Assembly: GCA_904066235.2 (NCBI GenBank)
Contig: CAJFCV020000006.1
Coordinates: 6,572,001 to 6,636,000 of the forward strand
Direction: 5' to 3'
DNA length: 64,000 nt
DNA from: Bursaphelenchus xylophilus
Lineage: Eukaryota; Nematoda; Chromadorea; Rhabditida; Aphelenchoididae
Shown piece by piece: positions 41,650 through 52,689 of this stretch (position 1 is the first letter of the stretch; every line of letters begins with the position of its first letter). The notes under the pieces were generated by a model that was given only the letters and a program-made list of their open reading frames with translations, did no database searches and had not been told where the DNA came from. A program made the position numbers and the translations under genes.

Positions 41650-42462
41650 ATGGCCAAAGTTCCCGAGTCGTTTTTTGGGACCTTCAAGCTGGAGAAGAGT
41701 GAAAACTTTGATGAGTATCTCGCGTCACGTGGAGTTAACTGGTTCATCAGAAAGATGATTCAAATGTCATCGATTACAAAAATTATTGCACCGGGACCTG
41801 AAGGAACCTACAACTTTTACAATAAGAGTAGTAAGACTGATCTAAAATACGAGAATGTAAAATTGGGTCAAGAGTTCGAAGACAAGGGATTTGATGGCGT
41901 TCAGCACAAGGTACCTTTTCTTGTCTTGGGTTTCGGCTGGGGGAGGTTTTCTTTCATTGGGCCCAATTTCCTTAATCAAATTTTTGGTTGAATAATTCGA
42001 CTGTCAAGGTCAAGCTGTATTAAGTTTGCTTAAAAACACGAAGTCTTGGTAATTTCGATTTTTCATAGTTGTGAAAATTCGAATTTCCCACGTAAATTCA
42101 AATTTTTACCTTCGAAGTCCAATTTTCCGCATTCGATTAGGGACTTTGGCCCAGCATGACAAAAAAAAACGAGCAAGTGAATTTTCTGACATGCTTCCGG
42201 ACGACCTGTTCGGACTTATTTTCTTCACTTTTGTATAATTAATGATTCTTCATTCAGATCACATTCGACATGGACGGGCCCGACGTTTTAACCGAAAAAC
42301 ACATCAGATTGGACCGCCCCGGAGAGCCAGGCGAAACATACCGATACACTTTGGAGGGAAACTATCTTATCCTGGTACGTGTAAGGAACATTAAAGTATG
42401 ACTTTTAGGGACTGTCCAACGGCGATATTCTGGCCAAGCGATTCTTCAAAAAGACCGACTAA
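41650..42462 (+). CDS. Intracellular fatty-acid-binding protein (LBP)
   Basis: Three phase-0 exons, 41650-41910, 42258-42374 and 42409-42462, give 143 aa. It is a cytosolic beta-barrel carrier of fatty acids. The family start FFGTFKLEKSENFDEYLASR, the helix region (VNWFIRKMIQMSSITKII) and the strands (YNFYNKSSKTDLKYENVKLG, KHIRLDRPGEP) are clear; it ends GDILAKRFFKKTD. There is no signal peptide. AATAAA follows about 20 nt past the stop. It is the first of a tandem pair with the secreted paralogue at 42688. Confidence 0.93.
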
Positions 42463-42687
42463 ATTTGTTTGTTTTTGCGAATAAATAAAATATTTCACGG
42501 ATGAGTGCCCCGATTTCTTAGCTTGTGATTGGAATGACCCTAGATCGGGTCCTGATCGATGGCCTTTCCCCTTACTTTATCTCTGCCATGCTCGTATAAA
42601 CATAACGCTGGCCCCTCCCCGCCAACGGACACAGAGATTCGATCACCAGGCTTTATTTCCAGTTTTGCTCTTCTGACTGACAGCGGG

Positions 42688-43344
42688 ATGAAGATAGCTT
42701 GTCTTGTTCTTCTGTTGGCTACTTTGGCCTATGCCAATAAAGAGTTTCCAGCTAAGTTTCTCGGATCCTGGACTGTTGCCCATGATGAGAATTTCGACGA
42801 GTATTTAACTGCTAAAGGTGAGCCTGGTATTTAACTGCTAAATGTTTCCTGTAGATAGCGGAAACAAGTATAATGATTACATTCAGAAATTTTTGTTTTG
42901 TCTTCGTCAATAAAGTTTTATTTTAGGATATGGATGGTTCATGAGAAAACTTGTTCGAATGGCCAGCATAACCAAAATCTTCGAGAAAGCAGCCGATCCA
43001 GGGAAGTACAACTGCAAGATCCGGACCACCAAGAAGAATGTGGACTGGCTGGGTTTTGAGATGGAAAAAACTTTTGTTGGGGAATATCTAGACGACGCTA
43101 TGCACAACGTATGCCAAAACACTAACTTAGAAAATATAATATTCAAATTAAATAACTCTGTCTTTTCCAGATCACCTTCACCTATGACCAAGCAAAGGAC
43201 ACACTTTTCGAGAAGCACACTGATGCAACCAGTGAGAAGCCCACCATTTACGAGTATCAGATCGTGAAAGACGAACTCAAAATGAAAATGCAGCATGAAA
43301 ATGTTATCTGTTACAGATACTACACTAAAAATAAGCCGGAATAA
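42688..43344 (+). CDS. Secreted fatty-acid-binding protein (LBP)
   Basis: Exons 42688-42817, 42927-43108 and 43171-43344 give 161 aa. The signal peptide is MKIACLVLLLATLAYA, followed by FPAKFLGSWTVAHDENFDEY, the family start. WFMRKLVRMASITKIF corresponds to the portal helices of the upstream paralogue. Known relatives are nematode secreted LBPs such as the Ascaris egg-fluid protein As-p18, which carry fatty acids outside cells. An upstream in-frame open stretch exists, but only this ATG gives a signal peptide. It lies 225 nt after the intracellular paralogue; exon junction positions are partly shared, which supports tandem duplication. Confidence 0.92.
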
Positions 43345-43645
43345 GGTCTTCGTTTGTTCGTTAAATAAACAATTTATCAATTTTACCACGATTATTAAAT
43401 TTAGAATGATTATTTTGTGTAGTAAGAACATCAATGTTCATTAAAAAGACGCTGCAAACTTTCACTAAAACTCACCGTTGTTCATAGTGCATTTACGCCA
43501 CAGATAATCTTTCTTTTTGTCAGCGTTAATATTACTGTATTTAAAAGAAATCTTGACACATGAGTCAAGTCTCCAACTATATTTTCCCTGCTAAAAAATA
43601 CTTGAAAAGAAATTTGTGCAAGTATTTATTCGTGGTAACATAAAG

Positions 43646-46600
43646 ATGGAAGTTCCGTTAGAATCAAGTAGGGCTAAGGACGAAAATTCTCCGCTTCATA
43701 ATGTAAGGCTGCCTTTTCTTGACATCTATGTGTTTAGGACATAATTTGGGGACGAGAAGGTGTTGATTTTTCGCTGCCAAAGGAATCGACTTCTCAGTTA
43801 TTTAAGAATGAGGAAACTTCACCTCAAGCAGAGAGTGCCATTCAGCAATGTGATGAACCCGGGGAGGAATCAGAAGGAGTTGTAAGTGACTAAAAGTTTG
43901 GGTTTGTTACTTACGTTTAGGCTGAAGAGTATGATCTTCGAACTGTTCTATTCTCGCAAGAGGTTGAGGCTGCTTTCTTCCAATCGCGACGGAAGATTTG
44001 TGGAGTTTCCGGGATTTTCAACATGGGGAATACCTGTTACATGAACTCAGCAGTGCAGGCATTAGCCCATTGTCCTCCATTGAGGGATTTCTTCTGTGTT
44101 TTGAGTGGAGGACCGAAGTTATCTGGAAGTTGTCCTCCAACCGATGCTATTGTCTCAGTGGCGTTTAGAGATTTGATGAATCGGTTATGGTCACCGACTA
44201 ATTCGAATGCCATTCGCCCAACCGTTTTCTTATTTGTAGGACATACACCAACCTTTGTTGTGTTACCTTCCACTGGTATGAATTTTACTTTCAGAGGATT
44301 AGAGAAAAATGCGCTCAGTTTCGAGGCTTTTCTCAACAAGATGCTCAAGAATTCATTCGGTGTTTCTTGGATGTGCTGCATCAAGAACTCAAGTATGAAA
44401 TGCCAAGGATTGAGAAAGATCCAACAAGACCCGGACATTCTCATTCATCTCTGAGTCATTCCAGCACAGAAGAGGAAAATATGGACAGTGGAATGAGTAC
44501 TGAGAATGTATGGTTTTACAACTTAATGTGTATACTGTGGCTTAATGTGTATACTTAATGTGTATACTGTGGCTTTTATTGCAAATTATATTTTTAGGAA
44601 TCCGTTTCCTCTGCAAATCAAGATTCCAAGGATAATCTAGTAGAAAAAGAAGGTGGGGTTTCTATGATGTGTCATGTTTCTGATTTAGAATTGAAAACGA
44701 AACCGCTTTATGAAAGCGTCGTCAATGTTGTATTCGACGGGCAGCTGGTTAGCACAGTAAAGTGCCTAACCTGTCAACACTTAAGTGAAACCAACGAAAC
44801 CTTTCAAGTGAGTCTTATGGTAATTTTTATTTGATGTTTTAGGATATATCGTTGAGTATTCCTTCAACAGAGCAATTGGAGAAGATGAGGGAAGCTTTTG
44901 ATGAACACAACAATGATGTCGGAAAGAGTAGGACGGGTGGAAATGAAGTTAGTTATGCCTACGTGAGTATAATTCGGCAAAATGGACAGATTGTTTGTTT
45001 TTTCAGTGGATATATGACTTGACTGCGCGGTGGTTAATCTGGCCGTGGTTCTCATGGATAAATTCATTTTATCGATATTTATTTACGGAATGTGTCTCTC
45101 TTGAGGATTGTCTCCGAGGATTCTTCGCGGCAGACTACCTTCGAGGAGAGGATATGTATAAATGTGAGAAGTGCAACAAGTAGGTCAATTTCTTTAATTT
45201 ATATGGTTATTTTAAGCGCAAAGAATGTAAGCCTAAAAATTTTTGATAAGGAAGTTTCAATTCATAAATAACTAGGGTTGTTAAGTCGTCAACTTGGCAC
45301 ATTGGTCACGTTGTCAAATTGGCGTCATTTTCGTCATGTCAAATTTTTCTGTCATTTTGATGCCAAGTTGAATTTTCTTGGAAATTTTTTTACATTTTTG
45401 TAAAAAAATAGTGAGAATTAATTTTAAAACAACATAAATCATAATTTGGTTTTTTGTTTGTTTTTTATTTTTACTGTCGTCTAATAAAAAGTATGAGATA
45501 AAACGACAGATTCTGGGGATTAAGGCGAAAAAAGAATCTTAACGTCCAAAAATAATTCGGGCCAAAAAATGGCGCGTCCTTTGGTGGATTCTGAACCAGA
45601 ATCTTATGCTGATTACAAGTATGAAATAAAATTGTTGCATTCGAGATTAAAAAAAGTACGATCGATTTTATTTACCATGTGATTTGGTATGTTACGACTA
45701 TCCTAACGCTTTAATTTTTTGCAATTTTGAATTCTGCAGCCTCTATAACCTTTGTATACAGGATCTCAATTAGTTTACTCCACTTCTGAAGTCACTAAAG
45801 CCATTATAAAGTCCAAAAAACGAGTATGTGAATGTGTGCCTTAAGGGCGCATTTGACAAAAATATTTTGGGGATGTGTTTTCGAGGGTTCTACCATCAAA
45901 GTCATATCCAAAAATTTAAAAAAAATTTTATAGTGCCAGTTAACCAAGGATCGTCTTTTTATAGCTGTGTATATTTATATATTTGGTATTTTTAGACTTC
46001 GCAACGGAGTCAAATTCTGCAAAATAAATGCCTTCCCGAATGTTTTATGCATACATCTGAAGAGGTTCCGGCACGACAGTTTATATAATAGTAAAATAAA
46101 CACAAGGATTACATTCCCGCTGGTGGATCTTGATCTAACTTCATTTATGGATCCAGATGCCGACGATCAAAAGAAATATGTCTACGATTTGCTATCGGTT
46201 GTTTCGCATCGTGGAAGTTCAGTCGATTGTAAGTTTTCTTCTTTATATACAGGGTGATTCAAAAAAAGGACATATCCCTTCTTCGATTTTCCTTGGATTG
46301 GAACCAGAGATTGCCACGGCCAAAAACGTGCAATCTCTGGCGGCTCCGGAAACTTAACTGTTTCGGTTTTTTTGACTATATAAATGTGTGTTATTGAGCT
46401 TTCGTGGTTTTGTTAGAAAACAATGACACGATTTGAAAATAACCAATAACATTACGAACGTTTTTGAGCCAAGTCGTACGCAACACATTCTCCTCAGTAT
46501 TTTGAAAGCAATTGGTTTAACAAGATCACGAAATTTTTACTTTTCCGAACGCTGAGAAGCCCGGCTCCGACTTTGGGCTCCGGAGCCGTTGCAACCTCTG

Positions 46601-47846
46601 ATTGCCGACATACGTTGCTTTAAAAGAGTTTTTTACAATTTGAAGATGCCCCGGGCATTTCCAAAAAACGGCTGTCTGAGAATCTTTTGATGTTTTGCAT
46701 GGTTGTTGTACTAAACATTAGCCCGAATTTTCATTTACGGAAATTGCGGCGATTACGACAGATGAAATTGATTTGGTACGTAAGGTTTAGCCAGGATTAA
46801 AAAAACTGGGACCGCGTTGGCAATAAACCTTTCAAATTTTTCGACTTGCCTCTAGCTTATTAGAAAATTTCACAGTTGTTTGTGGAGAAACCTTTCCCCC
46901 AACCTTGCAGATTTTCAAAAAAACCCTCCGGGTTTCAATGCTTAGAAGTGGAGTTTTTTTTTAAGTTTTCTTGGTTTTAAACGATTCTACGCAAAATTCT
47001 TATGTCTGGACCTGTAACTCTGTACCAAATTCAAGTGCTTTCCTTATGAAATGCCGGGTCAACGCATCCATTACCGCGGGGAAATGTGCGTATGCTTTCT
47101 GGGAGAAATGCGCCATTTGGCACCAATGTACACTAATGTACTATTTGTGCCAAAAAATTATTTTGGGAAATTTCCCCAATTTGGAAAAAAGTTGAAAAAA
47201 CCCAAAAATTTTTAAAGTTTTTTGCGACAAAATTACAACCCCACTTACGAATTTGATTAATTAGCTTAATTAAGACACTGATTGCCAATAAATAATGTTT
47301 AGTTACGTTGCCTGGGGCTTCAATAACGTCGGTTAAGTAGCCGGGAATACTCTGGGGAGCTTTTTTAACGTCTTCTGGCTAATATTGTTCCAGAATCGGA
47401 AAACTACAGTTTTCGGCTCAGATAGACCGTTCAGACAGAGTTGCGAGGAATTATTTATCTGACTAACTCAGAAGCCTGTAACACATCTAAACGTTCTACC
47501 AAAAAAAGTAAACCCAGGCCCGCGGCCCATTTGTCAAATTTCCGTTTTTGGCCAGTCAAAGTAGCAAGAATATGGGCTGGCCTTGAAATGACTGCGGGGT
47601 TATTTTGGTGGGATCGACGGACTCCAAAATTTGTCCGGTTTTTTTTTTGAATCACCCTGTAATATGCCTTTAGTTGGTCACTATGTGGCATATTGTCTGA
47701 ACGATGTGGATGGGAACTGGTATGAATACGACGATTCATTCGTCCGCCAGATATCCGAGGATGAGGTCCTCAACTGTGAAGCATACGTTCTCTTCTACCA
47801 AAAACGGGAATGGTCGGACGAAGGAGGTCTGGAGATGGACCAGTAA
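43646..47846 (+). CDS. Ubiquitin-specific protease, USP20/33 type
   Basis: Nine exons (43646-43702, 43738-43881, 43921-44235, 44295-44507, 44598-44807, 44843-44962, 45007-45179, 45996-46228, 47674-47846) give 545 aa. It is a cysteine protease removing ubiquitin. The Cys box is [20 protein letters not shown], then [20 protein letters not shown], a zinc-ribbon-like pair CLTC and [35 protein letters not shown] and the His box GHYVAYC with WYEYDDS. The insert before VSLEDC and these boxes match USP20/USP33 best. Their N-terminal zinc finger and C-terminal DUSP domains are not visible: the protein ends soon after the catalytic fold. Introns 7 and 8 (816 and 1,445 nt) carry repeats. Confidence 0.92.
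45267..45420. repeat. TTAAGTCG-type repeat in USP intron
   Basis: It starts CTAGGGTTGTTAAGTCGTCA and continues with TGTCAAATTGGCGTCATTTT. Relatives, partly broken, lie at 18229-18285 and, inverted, at about 27230-27300. The far end was not located. Confidence 0.6.
46250..47659. mobile_element. Tc1/mariner-like element in USP intron
   Basis: 1,410 bp with ends CAGGGTGATTCAAAAAAA and the inverted copy, flanked by TA (46248-46249 and 47660-47661). Inside are decayed minus-strand pieces resembling the C-terminal end of a Tc1-type transposase (around 47300-47420), shared with 53340-53420 and 59420-59490. Without the element the host intron would be about 35 nt, the local norm. Confidence 0.8.
46305..46600. 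mobile_element. Decayed hAT MITE nested in the Tc1-like element
   Basis: The ends CAGAGATTGCCACGG and CCGTTGCAACCTCTG match the 31012-31447 family. The flanks ATTGGAAC and ATTGCCGA agree in only part of 8 bases, as expected for an older insertion. Confidence 0.65.
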
Positions 47847-48209
47847 TAATGACAGACCCATCCAGTCAAGTCCATATCGATTATATCGTGATACATTGTA
47901 TCATCAGAAGTGCCTAATAAATTGTAATGTAAATGTTTATTGGACTGGAATTAGACCTCCACAGAAGGTTGTTCAGTGCCTCGGACATTTGAATAAGTGT
48001 TGTATTACATCAGAATATTTATAGATATTTAGATTTGAAAGCCCGTTGTTATTTGTTTGATCACTCAAGAGGATATAATATGCAAGACGAACAATAAAAA
48101 TCTGTCTGAGATGATTTCTGGGGAAATTTATATACATCGGACAAGAAAAGAGGTACGTTGTATGTCAGACAATCGATGGCCTGACAAACGTTCTGCCTAA
48201 TATAGGCGA

Positions 48210-51010
48210 TTAATGCACGTTGATATCCATACTTTGATTTGGTTCGTATAATTCCTTGTAGAGTAGAGGCTCCACGACCTCATCACTCCAAGAACAAACG
48301 GAAATGTTCCCATTCGCTGTGCTGGCTTGTGAAAGAGACACGTCGTTCAGACATTTGAGGATAGAAATATTTTTGTTGATCCCATTGAACTCGGCTTTAC
48401 ATTGCTCTCTATTGCTTCCACAGACGGTAAAGAGTATTCTGAAAAATTAATAGTTCTTAACTTGCTTCTAAGATTACCTCCTTAGAGCTCTGGTGCATTT
48501 AGAATTCTGAAGTTGTACTAGAGCGCGGTTTTCGAGTTCAGGGGTGTCCGGATCGAACATGACAATCACACTTAACAACAACATAATGCTCTCATTAGTC
48601 CTCCATTCCTCCCTCAGTGAATTGTAGAATTGGATAACTGTATTTGAAATCAGAGTATTCTGTTGTAAAGAGTTGTCATTCATTGTCATCGCTGATCTTA
48701 TAGCAAAATGAGATGTACATCCATGTTTGAGGATAACCGTCTGATCACTTTTACTCAGACGTCTGAAGGTTTGTAATCCTCCCATCATACGAATCAGCCT
48801 TCTCAAGGCTACATCCGTGGCAGTTCCGGACTCCATAGAGTGGTCGGATGCCCAGAATAGATTGGACTGGAGGATCTCATTCAGGACCGCCCGATCTTCT
48901 TCATCCAAATTATTGTACTCAATTTCATCACGGTTCGAATTGCCGGTTTCCATGAGTTCATCCGATTTGGATTCGACTGAACTGCTTTCGAGAAGGTCTG
49001 CCATCACTTTGTCGACTATTAAAATGTCGTTTGGATACCGTCCACATTGACATCGACAGTTGCACTTTAGTGGCGGATTACCACTGGCTTGATTAACTTC
49101 GATATTCTTCTCAACTAACTTGATTAATAAGTTTTTAGGAACCGCAATCAACTCCTGAAAAAATAAATTTGATAATGTACTCAAGCAATTGCGTAGAATC
49201 TTACATTTGAAGTTGTGACTGGAGGGGAAACTACAGCTTCGTTGATAGTTGGGAGAGAGGGTGGTGTCCCATTCATTTGATTCACCAACGGTGGGTGGGG
49301 GATCGGGAGGATTGTGGACTGGTTGTTCAAAACAGACGGTGTATTTAAAACAGCGCTGTTGTTGATGACTGCATTGTTCATAACGGAGCCGTTGTTAAGA
49401 ACGGATGGAGTCAACTGAGTCTGTGGCGCCGTGGCTGCTGCTTGCAATACGGCCACGGCTTGTTGTTGAACAAGATCAGCCGCCGTTTGAGGATTCATGA
49501 CTGAACCCGGATTCCCTGCACCCATGGCGGTTGCAGCTGCCGCGACCGCCGCTGCTAATTGGACTTGTTGTTGTTGCTGTTGATGGGCCACTATTTGCTG
49601 CGCTGCTTGATGTGCAGCTGCTTGTTGTTGGTGTGCCACCATCTGATTAACTGCTTGCTGTTGCATATGTTCAATTTGAACCTGTTGTTGTAAAGCCTGA
49701 ACAGCTTGAGCAGCTTGTTGGACTTGAGCGATCTGATTCTGATGGGCTTGGACGATTTGTTGTGGTGTGGAGTTGTAATTAGTTTGGTTTACCGCATTCG
49801 TCATCGGCTCCGACATGTTGTTGGAGACCAGTAAGGATGGTGGTCGCGTTGCGGCGACAGCGGCAGCAATCTGTTGGTTTACATCCGCTTGGGCTGAGGC
49901 TGCAGCTGCTGCGAGAATTTGAGCACTGGAATGGATGTATTGCTTGTTTGTCAATGAATAAAATAAATGATCTTATCAGTAATTCGACTTACTTTTGAAC
50001 CTGCTGAGCATGCAAAACCGTCTGTGCGAGGCTCGGTTGGGTCAATTGTTCCGGGGCAGCTGGCACAGGGGGTAAAACCATGACCTGTGGTGGTAATATA
50101 GCGGATGGAAGCACGTTGGAAGGCAGATTACCAAGTGCCATTGGAGCCGGAACAACATTGTTGAGCTCAGCTCTTTCGTCCTGAGACTTCTCGGCCATCC
50201 TTCTCTCCCGATTGTCCTGAATCCTCTGCTTTTTCTCTAACCGCGCTTCGTCACTCATAATCCATTCTTTCTTCATTCCCACCTTAAAACACTTTTGTAG
50301 ACGACATCTCTGACAAAACCTTCTTGATACGATATTTATGTCACAATTCTCGTTAAAAGGGCATCGGATTTCCTGGAAGAATTAATTAACGAATTACATT
50401 CTGAAATGCCGTCAGTTCTCACCTTTTCTTTGTTCGCATTTCTTCGGAAGAAAGCCTTGCAACTTTCGCAGGTGATAACATTAAAGTTGTAACTGTAGGC
50501 CTTATCCCCACAAACTCTGCAGATCTTGGTTGCTGTTCTTTTCTCCCCATTTCCTTGTTGGAGTGTACCGGCGTTGGAGAATGTCCGTTTTCTAGTCGAC
50601 GGATCCAACGATCCATCGTTGGCTTCTCTTTTTCGGTTTGCGGCATTATTCAAGAAGCATTGGTTGGGTACGCTTGAAGATACCATACCTGAAATTATCC
50701 AATAGTTATTTTTAATCATTGGTCAGACGATTGCAACAGGTAAATCTTACGGGAATCTTGGGAGTCTTCCGTTCCATCAAGCCGTATTGATGAGAACTCA
50801 GAAAGCGAATCTCTGGATACTTCGTCATCGTCGTCAATACCTTAATTTTGAGTTGTTAGAAGTCATAACGAAGGTCATATAACAAGGAAACGTAACAAAC
50901 TGACTTCGGGGACTATTCTGACTAGAAGGCGATCTCGAGCCTTCGTCGCTGGATCCAAGGCTTTCGTGACTGTCACGTCGCTGCGATTGGGAAGGACCGA
51001 TTTCTTTCAT
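48210..51010 (-). CDS. Nuclear hormone receptor, DAF-12/NHR-8/NHR-48 type
   Basis: Seven exons (51010-50905, 50840-50751, 50688-50423, 50372-49993, 49925-49205, 49154-48478, 48438-48210) give 822 aa. It is a ligand-regulated transcription factor. The DNA-binding domain near residues 125-200 has CRVCGDKAYSYNFNVITC, the P-box ESCKAFFRRNA typical of this subfamily, CPFNENC and CQRCRLQKCF, then VGMKKEWIMSDE. A hinge of about 300 residues is rich in Gln and Ala. The ligand-binding domain in the last two exons includes LRRLIRMMGGLQTFRRLSKS and MFDPDTPELENRALVQL. The N-terminus is Ser-rich. The start ATG is tentative, since the frame is open further upstream. Subfamily rests on the P-box; which of the three it is cannot be told. 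Confidence 0.92.
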
Positions 51011-52689
51011 GAATACGGTTGAGGAGGACGGCCGAGAATTATGGATCGAGTACGACAAGGGCGACCGAATATTACGCGAACACTCTTGTATGGATTCAGG
51101 TGTTCAGGCCCAATGGCGAAGATACGGACTGAGCGTTTTGTTTGATTTCGCGCACCGAAATCCTCGCGGTGCATCCAAAAAACGGTTCCAAACTGAAACC
51201 TCTACATTAACAACTGAGGCTATTCAGGTTATTGTGGATCGACACGCGTCTAGTGACCTCAGAACGACCTCAGCTCAAGTTGTACCGAAGATGATTTGGA
51301 AAGGACGGGTTTGTGGAAAAGTCGTTGCACTCTATGTTCTCAATACGTTGGCGACAAAAAAGGCACCGGCTAATTTTGTCACTCTCACTGCCAGCCTCTT
51401 CATCAGCCGATACTCTCTCTTCACGCACTCTCTTGATTGATAAAAAGGGAGCGACCCCTTGCGGATGAGAGAATTTTTATCGCATCGGTTATGAAGCGAT
51501 GTTGACGAGAGAGAGCGATGAAAGAACAGAAACGAGAAGACGATCACTCTTTAAGGGGTAGGGCATATAAATAGATCATTGATTGGATATAAAATGACAC
51601 TCCACAACCTGGGCAGTGCGTGTTTTCCGAAACGGAAAGCAGAAATTATTGTGACACGACTCCAGAACAGACGTCCTCGTGACTAGAAAGGAAACGAAAA
51701 TAATTAAAATGATGCTCGCAATATGTTTTAAGCATGTAAAGACAAAAGCGGTTGACAAAAAAACAGTTTAAAAGTAATAATGCCAGTTTCGGAGGGCTCT
51801 GTTTTCCCCGACATCCTTAAGGTGCAAAAATCCCCGGCTCCGGTGTCACATGCACCGTACGGGTTTCCGCGGGAAAAAGGTGCATCCCTCCTTGCCTCAG
51901 GGCGCTCTCTTCCCGACCCCAAATCACGCGGCCTTCTGTTGTGCTCCTGATCGCACTCTACGCACTCTTTTTTCGGCTGACTTGCACCAGACTCTAGAGA
52001 GAAGGTTGGAGAAAAACGGAGTGGGAGGGTCACGTTGTTTTCTATTTGTCTCGAGCGATTTCTGCGTCTTAGAATTCTCCAGGTGAAGGATAACACCGAA
52101 GGATAAAATCCAGAACCTATTTGCTTCTACTTGGAACAAAAAAGTCTGCGGGATGGATGCCAGCCAACCAAAAACCTACAAACATTTTTATGGCTTTTAT
52201 CCTCCCAAATTGTTTGAAGGACGTGGTGTAAGATGGGTCCCCCTCGCATGCAAATAGAGCTGTCCCACCTGCCGTCGAAACCCCCCGTTTCGTAGTTATT
52301 TTTTGCTGGCGAATGCACTTAAAAAACCCCATCGCTCTAACCCCGTCTTTTTATGCGCCGTCCGTCTTGGTCGCCAGACACGTGCCCTCAAGCGTTTTAA
52401 GTGCAAATGACGAGAGTGTGTGGGGAAGGGAGAGATGCGTAAACAGGAACGTTGTGTCTACGTCCAACCAAACATCATTTTGGCCATTGCCGTCTGGCCT
52501 ACTGGGCGCGTGCACACACCGACACTGGGTGCAGCCGTCCGTATTTTGTTCTTACATTGGGTGGGAAAGGAATGCGCACTCATTCCAATGCGATCTAACT
52601 TCGGAATGACTCGTTGATCAATCCCGCCACTTTTTTTAGAGAAAAAACATATGATCGGAAAGCAGGTTTAATCAGTGAAAATAATCGAA
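51011..52689. other. Gene-free stretch upstream of the nuclear receptor
   Basis: It holds alternating open frames on both strands without domains, and a GAGAGAGAGCG/CTCTCTCTTC-rich patch near 51410-51540 that could be promoter sequence. I see no RNA gene, and the longest frame (51009-51440, +) overlaps the receptor's first exon and has no family features. Confidence 0.4.

Noticed and set aside
51009..51440. 143-codon plus-strand frame
   Set aside because: It partly overlaps the receptor's first exon on the other strand, has no domain, and has no start context or splice partners.
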